64,000 nucleotides of DNA from an uncultured Pelagibacteraceae bacterium (lineage in GTDB: Bacteria > Pseudomonadota > Alphaproteobacteria > Pelagibacterales > Pelagibacteraceae), in contig CACICF010000008.1 of assembly GCA_902584995.1 (NCBI GenBank), positions 1 through 64,000 of the forward strand, in the 5' to 3' direction. Positions 9,757 through 19,903 of the stretch are shown here, piece after piece. Within the stretch, counting starts at the first letter, position 1. The number at the start of each line of letters is the position of its first letter. The position numbers and the translations under genes were made by a program. Under the pieces are notes generated by a model. The model ran no database searches. It worked only from the letters and a program-made list of their open reading frames with translations, and was not told the DNA's origin.

Positions 9757-10338
9757 TTATATCAGTTTTTCAATATATTTTTTTAATTTTTTATAGTTTT
9801 TCGGATTTTCGAACTTTTCACCGTTGATTATAAGTGTTGGAGTTGCCTCTATTTTGAAGTTTTTTGCCCCATCGATTCGGTCTTCTAAAATAAAATCTTC
9901 AATTTTTGAGTTGGCAATACAATTATCAAAATCTAATTTAAAACCAGATTCTTCAACTACTGTTTTTAAATTTTTATTGAGATCCTCAATTGTACTTCCT
10001 CTTACCCAGCTACTTTGATTTTTGTATAAGTGATGAAGTATTTCTGATTTTCCATCATTCCTACAATGAGCTATTTTTGCAGCATTAAATGCTGCAATAT
10101 CAAGAGGAAAATTTCTATATTCAATCAAAATTAAATTTTTATCTATAAAATCAGTTTTTAGTTTTGGATAAATATTTTTATGAAAATCTCCACAATGACT
10201 ACACGTCAAAGACTCGAATACAACAAGTTTTACTTTTGCATCAACATTGCCTTCTTTAATGTGTTTAATTTCTGCTGTTGCATTAAAACTAATAAAAAAA
10301 AATGATATTATAAACGTTTTTATTAATATTTTGCTCAT
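9757..10338 (-). CDS. DsbA-family thioredoxin-like periplasmic protein
   Basis: Signal-like N-terminus, VVFESLTCSHCGDFHKNIYPKL (CxxC), IEATPTLIINGE. Confidence 0.85.
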   Translation of the reverse strand: MSKILIKTFIISFFFISFNATAEIKHIKEGNVDAKVKLVVFESLTCSHCGDFHKNIYPKLKTDFIDKNLILIEYRNFPLDIAAFNAAKIAHCRNDGKSEILHHLYKNQSSWVRGSTIEDLNKNLKTVVEESGFKLDFDNCIANSKIEDFILEDRIDGAKNFKIEATPTLIINGEKFENPKNYKKLKKYIEKLI

Positions 10339-10814
10339 CTTGTTTTAAATATTTTATTTAACTCTAATAAAGATTGCTTAATTTTATCATTCTTAATATC
10401 TGTAATCTTCTTAATATTTTTGCTTTTTGTCGCATTATTAATTTTATTATTTTTAGTTTTTTTGAATTCTCCTTCAAAGGTCTTTAACCTTATATTATCG
10501 ACCACATTATAACCAAAAAAAATATTTATTTTTCTTAAAATTTCTTTCTTAGAATATTCAAGGTCAACTTCATTTCCTCTTTTAACCATTATGCTTAAAT
10601 AGCTTCCATTTAATTTCGAATTTTTATAAGATATCGGATAGCAAACATTAAATAATTCTTTTCCAACAAGAAATTTCCAATTATCAAGGGTATTTGAATA
10701 AATTTGGCCTTTTTTATTTAATATTCTTTTTGCTTCTTGGGGCAAAGTATCTTTAAAAGATCTTAGTCCTTGAACAGATTTATTTCTCTGCTTAGTATTA
10801 TATTTAAAATTCAT
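10335..10814 (-). CDS. DUF721 / DciA-like protein
   Basis: Resembles the DUF721 fold (LDNWKFLVGKELFNVCYPISYKN...GSYLSIMV); next to mutY and dsbA as in other alphaproteobacteria. Confidence 0.7.
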   Translation of the reverse strand: MNFKYNTKQRNKSVQGLRSFKDTLPQEAKRILNKKGQIYSNTLDNWKFLVGKELFNVCYPISYKNSKLNGSYLSIMVKRGNEVDLEYSKKEILRKINIFFGYNVVDNIRLKTFEGEFKKTKNNKINNATKSKNIKKITDIKNDKIKQSLLELNKIFKTR

Positions 10815-11801
10815 ATGACAAGTCGAAACATACCAAATAAAATTTTAAAATGGTACGACAATAATAAACGAAATCTTCCTTGGCGAAAAAAAGTATCTAA
10901 AAGCCAAAAAGAATATTTCACTTTGGTAAGTGAATTTATGTTACAACAAACTCAAGTTAAGACAGTAATTCCATATTTTGAAAAGTTTACCTCGAAAATC
11001 CCAGATTTAAAAAGTTTATCAAGGGTTAGTGATGTCAAATTAATAAAATATTGGGAGGGATTGGGATACTATTCAAGAGCAAGAAATCTAAAAAAGTCAG
11101 CAAAACTAATTCTAAATAAATTTAAGGGAAAGCTTCCAAATAATGAGGAAGGTTTAAAATCATTACCTGGGGTAGGAGATTATACTTCAAAAGCAATTAT
11201 GGCAATTGCATTCAACAATAAAGTAATTCCATTAGATGGAAATGTTGAAAGAGTTTTGAAAAGAGTATTTTATTTAAAAAAAGAAAAAGAAATTTCTAAA
11301 GAAAATTTAAATAAAAAAAAATCTTTTTTCGGGGAGACAAATAGAGCTAGTGATTATGCTCAAGCTGTCATGGAAATAGGGGCATTAATTTGCAAACCAA
11401 CTAAACCATATTGTGATCAATGTCCAATTTCAAGAAATTGTAAATCTTTTAAAAAAAATGACTTTGAAATTGTTAAAATAAATAAATTAAACAAACAAAA
11501 ATTTTTTGAGGCAAATATTTTTCAAAATAAGAAGAACACTTATTATCTTTTAAAAAACAGAAAATTTAATTTTTTAAAAGATATGCCTATATTTCCAATG
11601 AATGAGATACCTAAGATTAAATTTAAAAATCACATTGGAAAAAGGATTAATATTAAAATGTCAAATATGGATATGAGGATTGCAATTACGATGAAAAATA
11701 AATTGCCAGAAAAGAGAAATGGTTTTTTTGTAGATGTTAAAGATTTAAGTAATTTGACTTTGCCCTCATTTACAAAGAAAATACTTAATACAATTAGATA
11801 A
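10815..11801 (+). CDS. mutY: A/G-specific adenine glycosylase
   Basis: WYDNNKRNLPWRK, EFMLQQTQVKTV, LPGVGDYTSKAI, 4Fe-4S CxnCDQCPISRNC; ORF track start 10770, conserved start at 10815. Confidence 0.93.
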   Translation: MTSRNIPNKILKWYDNNKRNLPWRKKVSKSQKEYFTLVSEFMLQQTQVKTVIPYFEKFTSKIPDLKSLSRVSDVKLIKYWEGLGYYSRARNLKKSAKLILNKFKGKLPNNEEGLKSLPGVGDYTSKAIMAIAFNNKVIPLDGNVERVLKRVFYLKKEKEISKENLNKKKSFFGETNRASDYAQAVMEIGALICKPTKPYCDQCPISRNCKSFKKNDFEIVKINKLNKQKFFEANIFQNKKNTYYLLKNRKFNFLKDMPIFPMNEIPKIKFKNHIGKRINIKMSNMDMRIAITMKNKLPEKRNGFFVDVKDLSNLTLPSFTKKILNTIR

Positions 11802-11805
11802 ATTA

Positions 11806-12936
11806 ATGAAAAAAATTGCAATTGTTGGTGGAGGAATATCGGGATTATTTTTTGCAAATATTTTAAATAGTCAAAAAAATTTTGAGTATAAAATATTTGA
11901 AAAAAAAGATAACTTTAATTTCCGAGAAGGTTATGGAATTCAATTATCAGTAAATAGTATTAAGTTGTTAAATAACATAGGTTTTAAAAATCTACCTGCA
12001 TCTGAAGTAAGCTTTCCATCAAAAGTGAATTTCATGCAAGCAAATAACTCTAAAAAAATTTGTGATATAGACCTTAAGCAATTCAATGATCCATTTAATC
12101 GATACACAACTTTAAAAAGATCAATACTATTAGAATTTTTATTTAAGAATGTTCCTAAAAATCAGATTAAATTTAATTCGAATATAACAAAAATAGAAAA
12201 TGTGAATAACTTCAGAATTACCTTGAATGAAAACACACATGAGGAATTTGATTATTTGATAATTGCTGATGGTATTTTTTCAAAAACGAAGTCATTAATA
12301 TTGAATGAAATTACAAATCCAAAATATAACTTTAATGTTGCTCTTCGAGGTAAATTAATAGGTGATTATGGTGCTGATATATCTATATATATGGGATCAA
12401 ATTGCCACTATGTAATCTATCCAGTTAATCAAAATAATGAATATAATTTTGTAGCTATCATAAAAAAAAAATTATCATCAGATGAACTAGGAAATTATGG
12501 TTTATTCAAATCGGATAAGTTTTTAGGGTCCCTAAGATCAAGTTTGCAAAAAACATCACAAATAAGCTTTGAAAATTTAAGAGAATTAAAATCTTTCCCT
12601 GTTTACGTAAGCACGAACTTCCCAAATTTAAATAAAAAAAATATATTTTTATTAGGTGACTCTCTATTCACTTTCCCTCCATCATTTGCTCAAGGGGCGT
12701 CCCAAAGTATTGAAACCGCAAACGATATATTAAAAAGTATTTTAAGTGGTTCAAATGAATACTATCAAAAAAGAATTGAAAATATTTCCTCTATAAATGA
12801 CAAATCAAAATTTAACAATTTTACATTCCATTTATCAAATCCTATAAGTGTCTTTATTAGAAATAACATATTGAAGTTTCTATCAAAAAATAAAACATTT
12901 CTTGAAAATTATTTGGGTAAAATTTATAGAACTTAA
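11806..12936 (+). CDS. FAD-dependent monooxygenase (UbiH/aromatic hydroxylase-like)
   Basis: IAIVGGGISGLFFANIL, LLGDSLFTFPPSFAQGASQSIETA. Confidence 0.82.
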   Translation: MKKIAIVGGGISGLFFANILNSQKNFEYKIFEKKDNFNFREGYGIQLSVNSIKLLNNIGFKNLPASEVSFPSKVNFMQANNSKKICDIDLKQFNDPFNRYTTLKRSILLEFLFKNVPKNQIKFNSNITKIENVNNFRITLNENTHEEFDYLIIADGIFSKTKSLILNEITNPKYNFNVALRGKLIGDYGADISIYMGSNCHYVIYPVNQNNEYNFVAIIKKKLSSDELGNYGLFKSDKFLGSLRSSLQKTSQISFENLRELKSFPVYVSTNFPNLNKKNIFLLGDSLFTFPPSFAQGASQSIETANDILKSILSGSNEYYQKRIENISSINDKSKFNNFTFHLSNPISVFIRNNILKFLSKNKTFLENYLGKIYRT

Positions 12937-14006
12937 TTTGTAGGTCTTAGTCTTTGTCGCAAATCATCAATTGGCTTTAAAGAATTTCCAGATTTATAAT
13001 GCCAAAATGTCCATCCATTACAACTTTCTGCACCAATAATTTGTGCTGCAACTTTATGGATTGATCCCTCTGATTGTTGATATCTTATGCTTCCATCAAC
13101 CATAATTTTTGCATTCACTTTTTTCTTTTGGTCATAAATTTCTGTTCCAGGTTTAATCAGACCCATTTCAACTAATGATCCAAAAGGAATTCTTGGTTTA
13201 GTTCTGTTATTTTGTAGAGTATCTAGATATTCATCTTTTATGATATCTGTATTCTCTAATCTTTTCTTCGTTTCATCGAAATAATATTTTTCTTTTTCAA
13301 TTCCAAAATAATTTCGTCCTAATTTTTTTGAAACAACAGCTGTGGTACCAGATCCTAAAAATGGATCCAAAATGAAATCATTTTTGTTCGATGAAGCTAA
13401 TATTATTCTATGAATTAAAGATTCTGGCTTTTGTGTGGAGTGAACTTTTTTTCCATTTTTTTTTAATCTTTCTTTTCCGTTACAGATTGGAAGATTCCAT
13501 GTAGACCTCATCTGCAGGTCATCATTTAAACATTTTAATGATTGATAATTAAATGTATACTTGGATCCTTCATTCTTTGAGGCCCAAATAAGGGTTTCAT
13601 GGGCGTTGGTAAACCTCGTACCTCTAAAATTTGGCATTGGATTATTTTTATTCCAAATTACATCATTTAGTATCCAAAAACCCATATTTTGGATTGCAGT
13701 GCCTACTCTAAATATATTGTGGTAGCTACCTATAACCCAAATTGTTCCATTTTTTTTTAAAATTCTTTTACATTCTTTTAGCCACCTAAAAGTAAATTCA
13801 TCATAGCTTTTAAAACTTTTAAATTGATCCCATTTATCATCAACAGCATCTACTTTAGATCTATCTGGTCTACTTAATTCTTTTTTTAATTGAAGGTTAT
13901 ACGGAGGGTCAGCGAATATAAGATCAAAAGTTTCGTCAGGAATTTTTTTCAATTCCTTTAAACTATCTCCGTTAATAATTTTATTTTTTAAATTTTTAAC
14001 ACTCAT
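12933..14006 (-). CDS. ccrM: CcrM-type adenine DNA methyltransferase (GANTC) with C-terminal RAMA-like domain
   Basis: NKIINGDSLKELKKIPDETFDLIFADPPYNLQL, LDPFLGSGTTAVVSKKLGRNYFGIE; C-terminal GSLVEMGLIKPGTEIYD...GWTFWHYK. ORF track start 14048; MSVKNLK start at 14006 preferred. Confidence 0.93.
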   Translation of the reverse strand: MSVKNLKNKIINGDSLKELKKIPDETFDLIFADPPYNLQLKKELSRPDRSKVDAVDDKWDQFKSFKSYDEFTFRWLKECKRILKKNGTIWVIGSYHNIFRVGTAIQNMGFWILNDVIWNKNNPMPNFRGTRFTNAHETLIWASKNEGSKYTFNYQSLKCLNDDLQMRSTWNLPICNGKERLKKNGKKVHSTQKPESLIHRIILASSNKNDFILDPFLGSGTTAVVSKKLGRNYFGIEKEKYYFDETKKRLENTDIIKDEYLDTLQNNRTKPRIPFGSLVEMGLIKPGTEIYDQKKKVNAKIMVDGSIRYQQSEGSIHKVAAQIIGAESCNGWTFWHYKSGNSLKPIDDLRQRLRPTN

Positions 14007-14023
14007 TTTTAAATTATTAATTA

Positions 14024-14100
14024 GACTCCAGAGAAGAGTCTGCGTCAACCTGTGATTGAATTATTTTGAGTCTACTTGTTGTTATTTTCTTTTAAGACTC
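14024..14100. promoter_or_regulatory. cluster of four GANTC sites upstream of ccrM (14024 GACTC, 14036 GAGTC, 14068 GAGTC, 14096 GACTC)
   Basis: Read directly; first two form inverted repeat AGACTC-N7-GAGTCT (14023-14041). Confidence 0.75.
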
Positions 14101-14660
14101 AATATGTTGTGTATTGGATTGAATGTTTTGCGATGAAACCTAGTTATCCCATATTTTCTTATTGCGTTGATATGATCTTTGGTTCCATAACCTGCATTTA
14201 CTTCCCATTTGTATTTTTTGAAACTTTCTGACATTTTGAGTATCATTTTATCTCTCGATACTTTTGCAACAATTGATGCTGCAGATATCTCTTTTATTTT
14301 TTGATCTCCTTTGATTATAGTTTTTGTAATGTAATTATTCAAATCTGGCGATTTATTTCCATCAACAAGTACTAAATTTGGTCTAACTTTTAGTTTTTTT
14401 ATTGCTCTCTTCATAGCTAATAGACTTGCATTTACTATATTGAGTGTTTCTATTTCTCTAATTGACGCTGATCCAATAGCCCAAATAGAATTTTTTTTTA
14501 TATACTTCGATAATTTTTCTCTCTCAATTTTTTTTAATTTTTTGGAGTCTTTAATTTCTTTTTTATTTATTTTAGGATTAAATATAACTGCTGCCGCATA
14601 AACTGGTCCAATCAAACTACCTCTACCAACTTCATCAACACCAGCAACAATTTTTTTCAT
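14082..14660 (-). CDS. rnhB: ribonuclease HII
   Basis: IVAGVDEVGRGSLIGPVYAAAVIF, AASIVAKVSRDKMI, NAGYGTKDHINAI. Confidence 0.96.
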   Translation of the reverse strand: MKKIVAGVDEVGRGSLIGPVYAAAVIFNPKINKKEIKDSKKLKKIEREKLSKYIKKNSIWAIGSASIREIETLNIVNASLLAMKRAIKKLKVRPNLVLVDGNKSPDLNNYITKTIIKGDQKIKEISAASIVAKVSRDKMILKMSESFKKYKWEVNAGYGTKDHINAIRKYGITRFHRKTFNPIHNILSLKRK

Positions 14661-14794
14661 TGAGCTATAAAAAAATGATATAAAAATATTCCGATTATTA
14701 ATCCTTTAATGAATGTGATCCACAATAATCCATAATTCGAAATATTAAGTTTCTCTTTCCACCAACTAATATATTTTTTATGAATTTCTATCAT
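14657..14794 (-). CDS. small membrane protein, 45 aa (below ORF-track cutoff)
   Basis: MIEIHKKYISWWKEKLNISNYGLLWITFIKGLIIGIFLYHFFIAQ; TGA stop overlaps the rnhB ATG (ATGA). Confidence 0.55.
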   Translation of the reverse strand: MIEIHKKYISWWKEKLNISNYGLLWITFIKGLIIGIFLYHFFIAQ

Positions 14795-14801
14795 TTTAGA
14801 T

Positions 14802-15506
14802 TTAAACAGATATTTTTAATTCATCTATTTTTTTCCTAATTAATTTTAAATCAGTCCAAGAATATTTTTTTTGATCAGCTTGTCTTAATAAGTAGGCAGG
14901 ATGAAATGTAATCATTGTTAAATACGTTTTGTTATGAATAATTAATTCTTTCCAAACGCCTCTTTCTTTTGAAATTTTTATTTTGGAACCAAAAAGCGAC
15001 TCCATTGCTGTACTACCCATTAGAATTAAAATTTTAGGATCAATTATTGTGATATGTTGCCTAAGGTAATTTGAGTATCTATTTATTTCTGATGGCTCAG
15101 GTTTTCTATTATTTGGTGGTCTATAATTTACAACATTAGTTATATAAATATTGTTCCTTTTTATCCGAATTGCCTCTAGCATTTTGTTTAATAATATTCC
15201 TGCATCTCCGACAAAAGGTTTCCCTTGTTCATCTTCTTTTTGTCCCGGTCCTTCACCTATAATCATTATTTTGCTTTGACTATTTCCATCAGAAAATACA
15301 AGTTGGTTAGCATTTTTTTTCAATTCACAGTTATCTATATTTTCAATTTCACTTCTCAATTTAGCAAGAAGTTTAATTTTATCTTCTAGCTGTGGTTTAG
15401 TTTTTAATCTATTAATTGGCTTCTCGTTAAAAATATATTCAATTTCATTTGTGTTAAGCTTTTCAAGGTTTAAAATGTCATTTTGATTTTTCTGAATTAA
15501 AGTCAT
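14802..15506 (-). CDS. uracil-DNA glycosylase family protein (UDG family 4-like)
   Basis: IMIIGEGPGQKEDEQGKPFVGDAGILLNKML, NVVNYRPPNNRKP, MITFHPAYLLRQ. Confidence 0.92.
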   Translation of the reverse strand: MTLIQKNQNDILNLEKLNTNEIEYIFNEKPINRLKTKPQLEDKIKLLAKLRSEIENIDNCELKKNANQLVFSDGNSQSKIMIIGEGPGQKEDEQGKPFVGDAGILLNKMLEAIRIKRNNIYITNVVNYRPPNNRKPEPSEINRYSNYLRQHITIIDPKILILMGSTAMESLFGSKIKISKERGVWKELIIHNKTYLTMITFHPAYLLRQADQKKYSWTDLKLIRKKIDELKISV

Positions 15507-15516
15507 AAATTTACGT

Positions 15517-17190
15517 ATGAAATTTTTCTTTATAATTTTATCATTTTTGTTGCTTCAAACCAGCACATATTCAAGCGCCGCTGCGAATAATAAATTCAAC
15601 CAGAAGTACTTATCTAATTATTTTTCTGCTTTAGTTTCATCGGGTAATCAAAACAATGAGCAGGCACTTGATTATTTCAATTCATCCAAATTTCTAATTC
15701 AGAAACATGATAATTTTTTGAAAAAGTATGTTTTTTCTCTAGTTTTGAATGGACAAGTTAAAAAAGGGATAGATCAAATAAAAATCTCAAAAAATGATAT
15801 CAATTCAAATACTTTCGAGCTTAACTTACTTTTGTTAATTGACAGTTTAAAGAAAAAAGATTTTAAGCAAGCCAATAAAAGATTTAAAGAATTTCAGTTT
15901 AATAAAGATGATGGAACTTATGAATATGTAATTTTCAAAATTTTGAAAGATTTTAATTATCTATTTTTAAAAAAAAAAACTGTTGAGGATAACAAATATG
16001 GAACATTGAGTTTAATTTCTTCAGCTTTTCAAAATTGTTATTTGAATTCTCCAAATACCAGCTCATATTTTGGAAAATTATTAAATAGTTCTGATGGTGA
16101 TTATTCTCGATACATGTTCTTTTATTTTGCAAACTTAATTGAAAATGATGATATTAAAAAAGTTATTGAAGTTTCTAAAACTATTGAGCCTATTGGTGAC
16201 AGTATATTATTACATCAAATTAAAGATTGGATCGATAATGATGAATACAAAAAATTTGAATCGCATTTTTCATGCTACAATGAAAATGATATTTTAGCTG
16301 AAATTTTTTATTTAATATCTAATTTATTTTCTACACAAAATATTTATGATCAGTCTAATTTTTATTTAAGAATATCAGAATACTTAAATCCTAAGTTTTA
16401 TTTTAATCAGTCTCTTCTTGCTGAAAATTATTACTTAAATAATAACAGTTACCAGGCAACTAAAATTTTAGAAAAATTTAAAAAAAAAGATAAATTATAT
16501 TTTTGGTATAAAACAAAAAAGATAGGAAGAATATTATCTGAAGAAAATAGTGATGAAGAAGCTATCAACTATATTAATAAAAATTTTTATTCTATAAAAA
16601 AACCAACTGACAAAATACTTTATGACTATGCGAATATCAATAAAGGTTTTGAAAAGTATGAAATTGCAATCGAATATTACACAGAGTTACTCAAAAATGT
16701 TGATCAAAGCTCATATGCAATCTCAAGAATTTTATATAGAAGGGGGAGTAGTTATGAACGAACAGGAAATTACGAGATGGCTGATAGAGATTTAATTGAA
16801 AGTTTAAAAATGTATCCTAATGAACCATATACATTAAATTATCTAGCTTATAGCTGGTTAGAAAGAAATTATAAAATAGATGAAGCTATAGATATGATTC
16901 AAAAAGCATATAAACAAAAAGAAAACGATCCATATATCACCGACTCTGTTGGGTGGGGATTTTATTTAATTGGTGATTATATTAATGCTGAAAAATATCT
17001 TAAAAAAGCATTGCAACTTATGCCAGACGATCCAATTGTTAATGATCATTATGGTGATGTCCTTTGGAAATTAGACAAAAAATTACAAGCAAAATATTAT
17101 TGGCAAGCAGTTTTAGGGCTTGAGGAGACAGAAGATGAAATGAAATCTAAAGTAAAATCGAAATTATTAGAAGGTTTAGAAAAATCATAA
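15517..17190 (+). CDS. TPR-repeat protein with signal peptide
   Basis: N-terminal signal-like sequence; C-terminal TPR units (EPYTLNYLAYSWLERNYKIDEAIDMIQKAY...). Confidence 0.8.
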   Translation: MKFFFIILSFLLLQTSTYSSAAANNKFNQKYLSNYFSALVSSGNQNNEQALDYFNSSKFLIQKHDNFLKKYVFSLVLNGQVKKGIDQIKISKNDINSNTFELNLLLLIDSLKKKDFKQANKRFKEFQFNKDDGTYEYVIFKILKDFNYLFLKKKTVEDNKYGTLSLISSAFQNCYLNSPNTSSYFGKLLNSSDGDYSRYMFFYFANLIENDDIKKVIEVSKTIEPIGDSILLHQIKDWIDNDEYKKFESHFSCYNENDILAEIFYLISNLFSTQNIYDQSNFYLRISEYLNPKFYFNQSLLAENYYLNNNSYQATKILEKFKKKDKLYFWYKTKKIGRILSEENSDEEAINYINKNFYSIKKPTDKILYDYANINKGFEKYEIAIEYYTELLKNVDQSSYAISRILYRRGSSYERTGNYEMADRDLIESLKMYPNEPYTLNYLAYSWLERNYKIDEAIDMIQKAYKQKENDPYITDSVGWGFYLIGDYINAEKYLKKALQLMPDDPIVNDHYGDVLWKLDKKLQAKYYWQAVLGLEETEDEMKSKVKSKLLEGLEKS

Positions 17191-17193
17191 TTA

Positions 17194-18042
17194 ATGAAAT
17201 TTGAAAAAATTAAATCACATGCAAAAATTAATTTATCTCTCAATGTTATCGGAAAAAAAAAATCTAAACTTCATAACCTAGAGACTCTAGTTGGTTTTTT
17301 GGACTTACATGACGATATTTATATAAAAAAAACAAATAAAAAAAACCATATAATAAAATTTACTGGAAATTTTTCTAATAAAATTCCAAAAAAAAATACT
17401 ATCAGTAATTTATTTAAAATTTTAGACGAAACAAAAAAACTAAAAAATCAAAAATATCTTATTTCAATTAACAAAAATATACCCCAAGAAGCAGGGTTGG
17501 GAGGGGGGTCAATGAATGCAGCTTCATTAATAAATTATTTGATTAAAAAAAATATAATCGCAATGACAATGAAGGAGGAACGAAATTTATGTTCAAAAAT
17601 TGGTTCAGATGTTATTTTGGGGATTGATCAAAAGAATCTTGTATTAGCTTATAAAAATAAAATAAAAAAAATCAAAAAGAACCTTAAAATTTTTACTTTA
17701 TTGATTAAACCTAATTTTGGTTGTTCTACAAAAAATATATATGCTCAAGTCAGAAATTATTCAAAACCACAATTTTTTAAAATTAAATCAAAAAATATTA
17801 ATTTCAAAACGCTTTCAAAAATGAAAAATGATTTAGAGGTCATTTCTTTAAAATTGTATCCAAGACTAAGAAAACTTAGAGAATTTTTTTTAAACATAGA
17901 TAAAAATTCTTATGTCAGAATGACAGGATCAGGCTCAACAATTGTTGGATACTTTATGTCCAAAAAAGCCGCACTAAATGCAAAGAAATTATTAAAAAAA
18001 AAATATAAAAACTATTGGTGTAATTTATCAAAAACTATATAA
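17194..18042 (+). CDS. ispE: 4-diphosphocytidyl-2-C-methyl-D-erythritol kinase
   Basis: AKINLSLNVIGKK, NIPQEAGLGGGSMNAASLI, RMTGSGSTIVGYF. Confidence 0.94.
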   Translation: MKFEKIKSHAKINLSLNVIGKKKSKLHNLETLVGFLDLHDDIYIKKTNKKNHIIKFTGNFSNKIPKKNTISNLFKILDETKKLKNQKYLISINKNIPQEAGLGGGSMNAASLINYLIKKNIIAMTMKEERNLCSKIGSDVILGIDQKNLVLAYKNKIKKIKKNLKIFTLLIKPNFGCSTKNIYAQVRNYSKPQFFKIKSKNINFKTLSKMKNDLEVISLKLYPRLRKLREFFLNIDKNSYVRMTGSGSTIVGYFMSKKAALNAKKLLKKKYKNYWCNLSKTI

Positions 18043-18074
18043 AGCTTTTTTTTTGTGATATATGAAATTAATTT

Positions 18075-18149
18075 TGGGGTGTAGCCAAGTGGTAAGGCAG
18101 CGGTTTTTGGTACCGCCATTCCTAGGTTCGAATCCTAGCACCCCAGCCA
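18075..18149 (+). tRNA. tRNA-Gln (TTG), CCA encoded
   Basis: Cloverleaf: TGGGGTG acceptor, GCGGT-TTTTGGT-ACCGC anticodon arm, canonical TTCGAAT T-loop. Confidence 0.95.
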
Positions 18150-18152
18150 TTT

Positions 18153-19427
18153 ATGTATAATTTATTAAAAAAAATTTTTAAATCCAACAAAAAACTTACA
18201 CTAAAAGAAAAATCTTTTTTAAGCATTCACAACAATACAGATGTTTCAAAAATTTTTGACGCTGTTTCAAATTTTAATGAAACAAGTGAAATTAGATATG
18301 TAGGCGGATGTGTTAGAAAAATATTAAATCATGAAGAAGTAGATGACATAGATTTAGCAGTAAACTTAAATCCAGATGAAGTGAAAGAATGTTTGCAATC
18401 AAATAATATTAAATTCTTTGAAACTGGTATAGAACACGGAACTATTACTGCCAATTTAGGTAAAAAAAATTTTGAGATTACATCTTTGAGAGAGGATGTA
18501 GATACTGATGGAAGACATGCAAAAGTTAAATATACTAAGGATTGGCTAAAAGATTCAGCAAGAAGAGATTTTAGCATTAATTCTATTTATGCAGACAAAG
18601 AGGGTAATTTGTTTGATCCAAACGGTGGAGCCAAACATTTAGACGAGGGCAGGGTTATATTTATTGGAGATCCAAAAAAGAGAATTCAAGAAGATTATTT
18701 AAGAATTTTAAGATATGTAAGATTTTTTCTAAGTTATAGCAAACAATCTCATGATTTATCGCTACAAAAATCAATCAAGAAAAATATTGCGGGTATTGCC
18801 AATATCTCAAAGGAAAGATTAATTAGTGAATTAAAAAAAATTATTTTATCAAAAAGTTTTCTGAAAATATCCAAGGACTCTTTTTCTTTAGAAATTTTAA
18901 AAACTATTTTTCCCCAACTCAAAAATTTAAATTATTTAGATAAATTAAATGATTATTCAAAAAGTTTATTTAACAAAAAATCGTTTATTTTTTTGATTTC
19001 TTATTTAATAATCGATGATACCGATAATGCAAATTATTTTTTATTTAAATATAACATATCTAACGAAAATAAAAAAAGGATAAAATTTTTAATTGACAAC
19101 TATTACCTTTTTTCTGAAAAAGATTATTTTAGTAAGAAAAACCTTCAACGAATTTATTATTTTAATGATAAATCTTATGTTATCGATTTATTAGATTTAA
19201 AAATTTTTAATTCTAAATTGGTTTCAAAAAAACTCATTGATTTAAAAAAATATTTTGAAAAATTTGAAAAACCTATTTTTCCTTTAAAATCTAGAGATTT
19301 ACTTGACAAATATAAAGTTAAAGAGGGTAAAGATTTTGGACAAAAGATTAAGTCGCTTGAGAATATTTGGTTAAATAACAACTTTAAATTGAGTAAAAAA
19401 GAAATCGATAATGTTTTTGGTAATTAG
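18153..19427 (+). CDS. CCA tRNA nucleotidyltransferase / poly(A) polymerase family
   Basis: [51 protein letters not shown]. Confidence 0.92.
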   Translation: MYNLLKKIFKSNKKLTLKEKSFLSIHNNTDVSKIFDAVSNFNETSEIRYVGGCVRKILNHEEVDDIDLAVNLNPDEVKECLQSNNIKFFETGIEHGTITANLGKKNFEITSLREDVDTDGRHAKVKYTKDWLKDSARRDFSINSIYADKEGNLFDPNGGAKHLDEGRVIFIGDPKKRIQEDYLRILRYVRFFLSYSKQSHDLSLQKSIKKNIAGIANISKERLISELKKIILSKSFLKISKDSFSLEILKTIFPQLKNLNYLDKLNDYSKSLFNKKSFIFLISYLIIDDTDNANYFLFKYNISNENKKRIKFLIDNYYLFSEKDYFSKKNLQRIYYFNDKSYVIDLLDLKIFNSKLVSKKLIDLKKYFEKFEKPIFPLKSRDLLDKYKVKEGKDFGQKIKSLENIWLNNNFKLSKKEIDNVFGN

Positions 19428-19900
19428 ATATAATTTACGTCTTTTATTTCAAAATTTTTAACACCAGCAGGAGTTTTAATTTCAACTAAATCCCCTTTAT
19501 TTTTTCCAATCAAACCCATACCAATTGGGGATTTAAAATATATTAGTTTTTCTTTAAGGTCAGCCTCATCTTTACCAACAATTTTGTATTTAACATTTTC
19601 GTCTGTATCCAAGTTCTGAAGCAGTATTGTTGAACCAAATATTACCTTTCCATCATTATCTAATTTAGAAACATCAATCACATTTGCTCTAGCTATAATA
19701 TCTTCAACTTCTTGAATTCTACCTTCATTATGTGATTGTTGCTCTTTCGCTGCATGATACTCAGCATTTTCTTTTAGATCACCATGGGACCTTGCTTCAG
19801 CTATGGCAGCTACTATTTCAGGTCTTTTTTTTTCTTTTAAAAAAATTAATTCCTCTTTTAATTTTTCTAATCCTCTTACTGTAATTGGTTCTTTTTCCAT
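19424..19900 (-). CDS. greA: transcription elongation factor GreA
   Basis: [41 protein letters not shown]. Confidence 0.97.
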   Translation of the reverse strand: MEKEPITVRGLEKLKEELIFLKEKKRPEIVAAIAEARSHGDLKENAEYHAAKEQQSHNEGRIQEVEDIIARANVIDVSKLDNDGKVIFGSTILLQNLDTDENVKYKIVGKDEADLKEKLIYFKSPIGMGLIGKNKGDLVEIKTPAGVKNFEIKDVNYI

Positions 19901-19903
19901 ATT

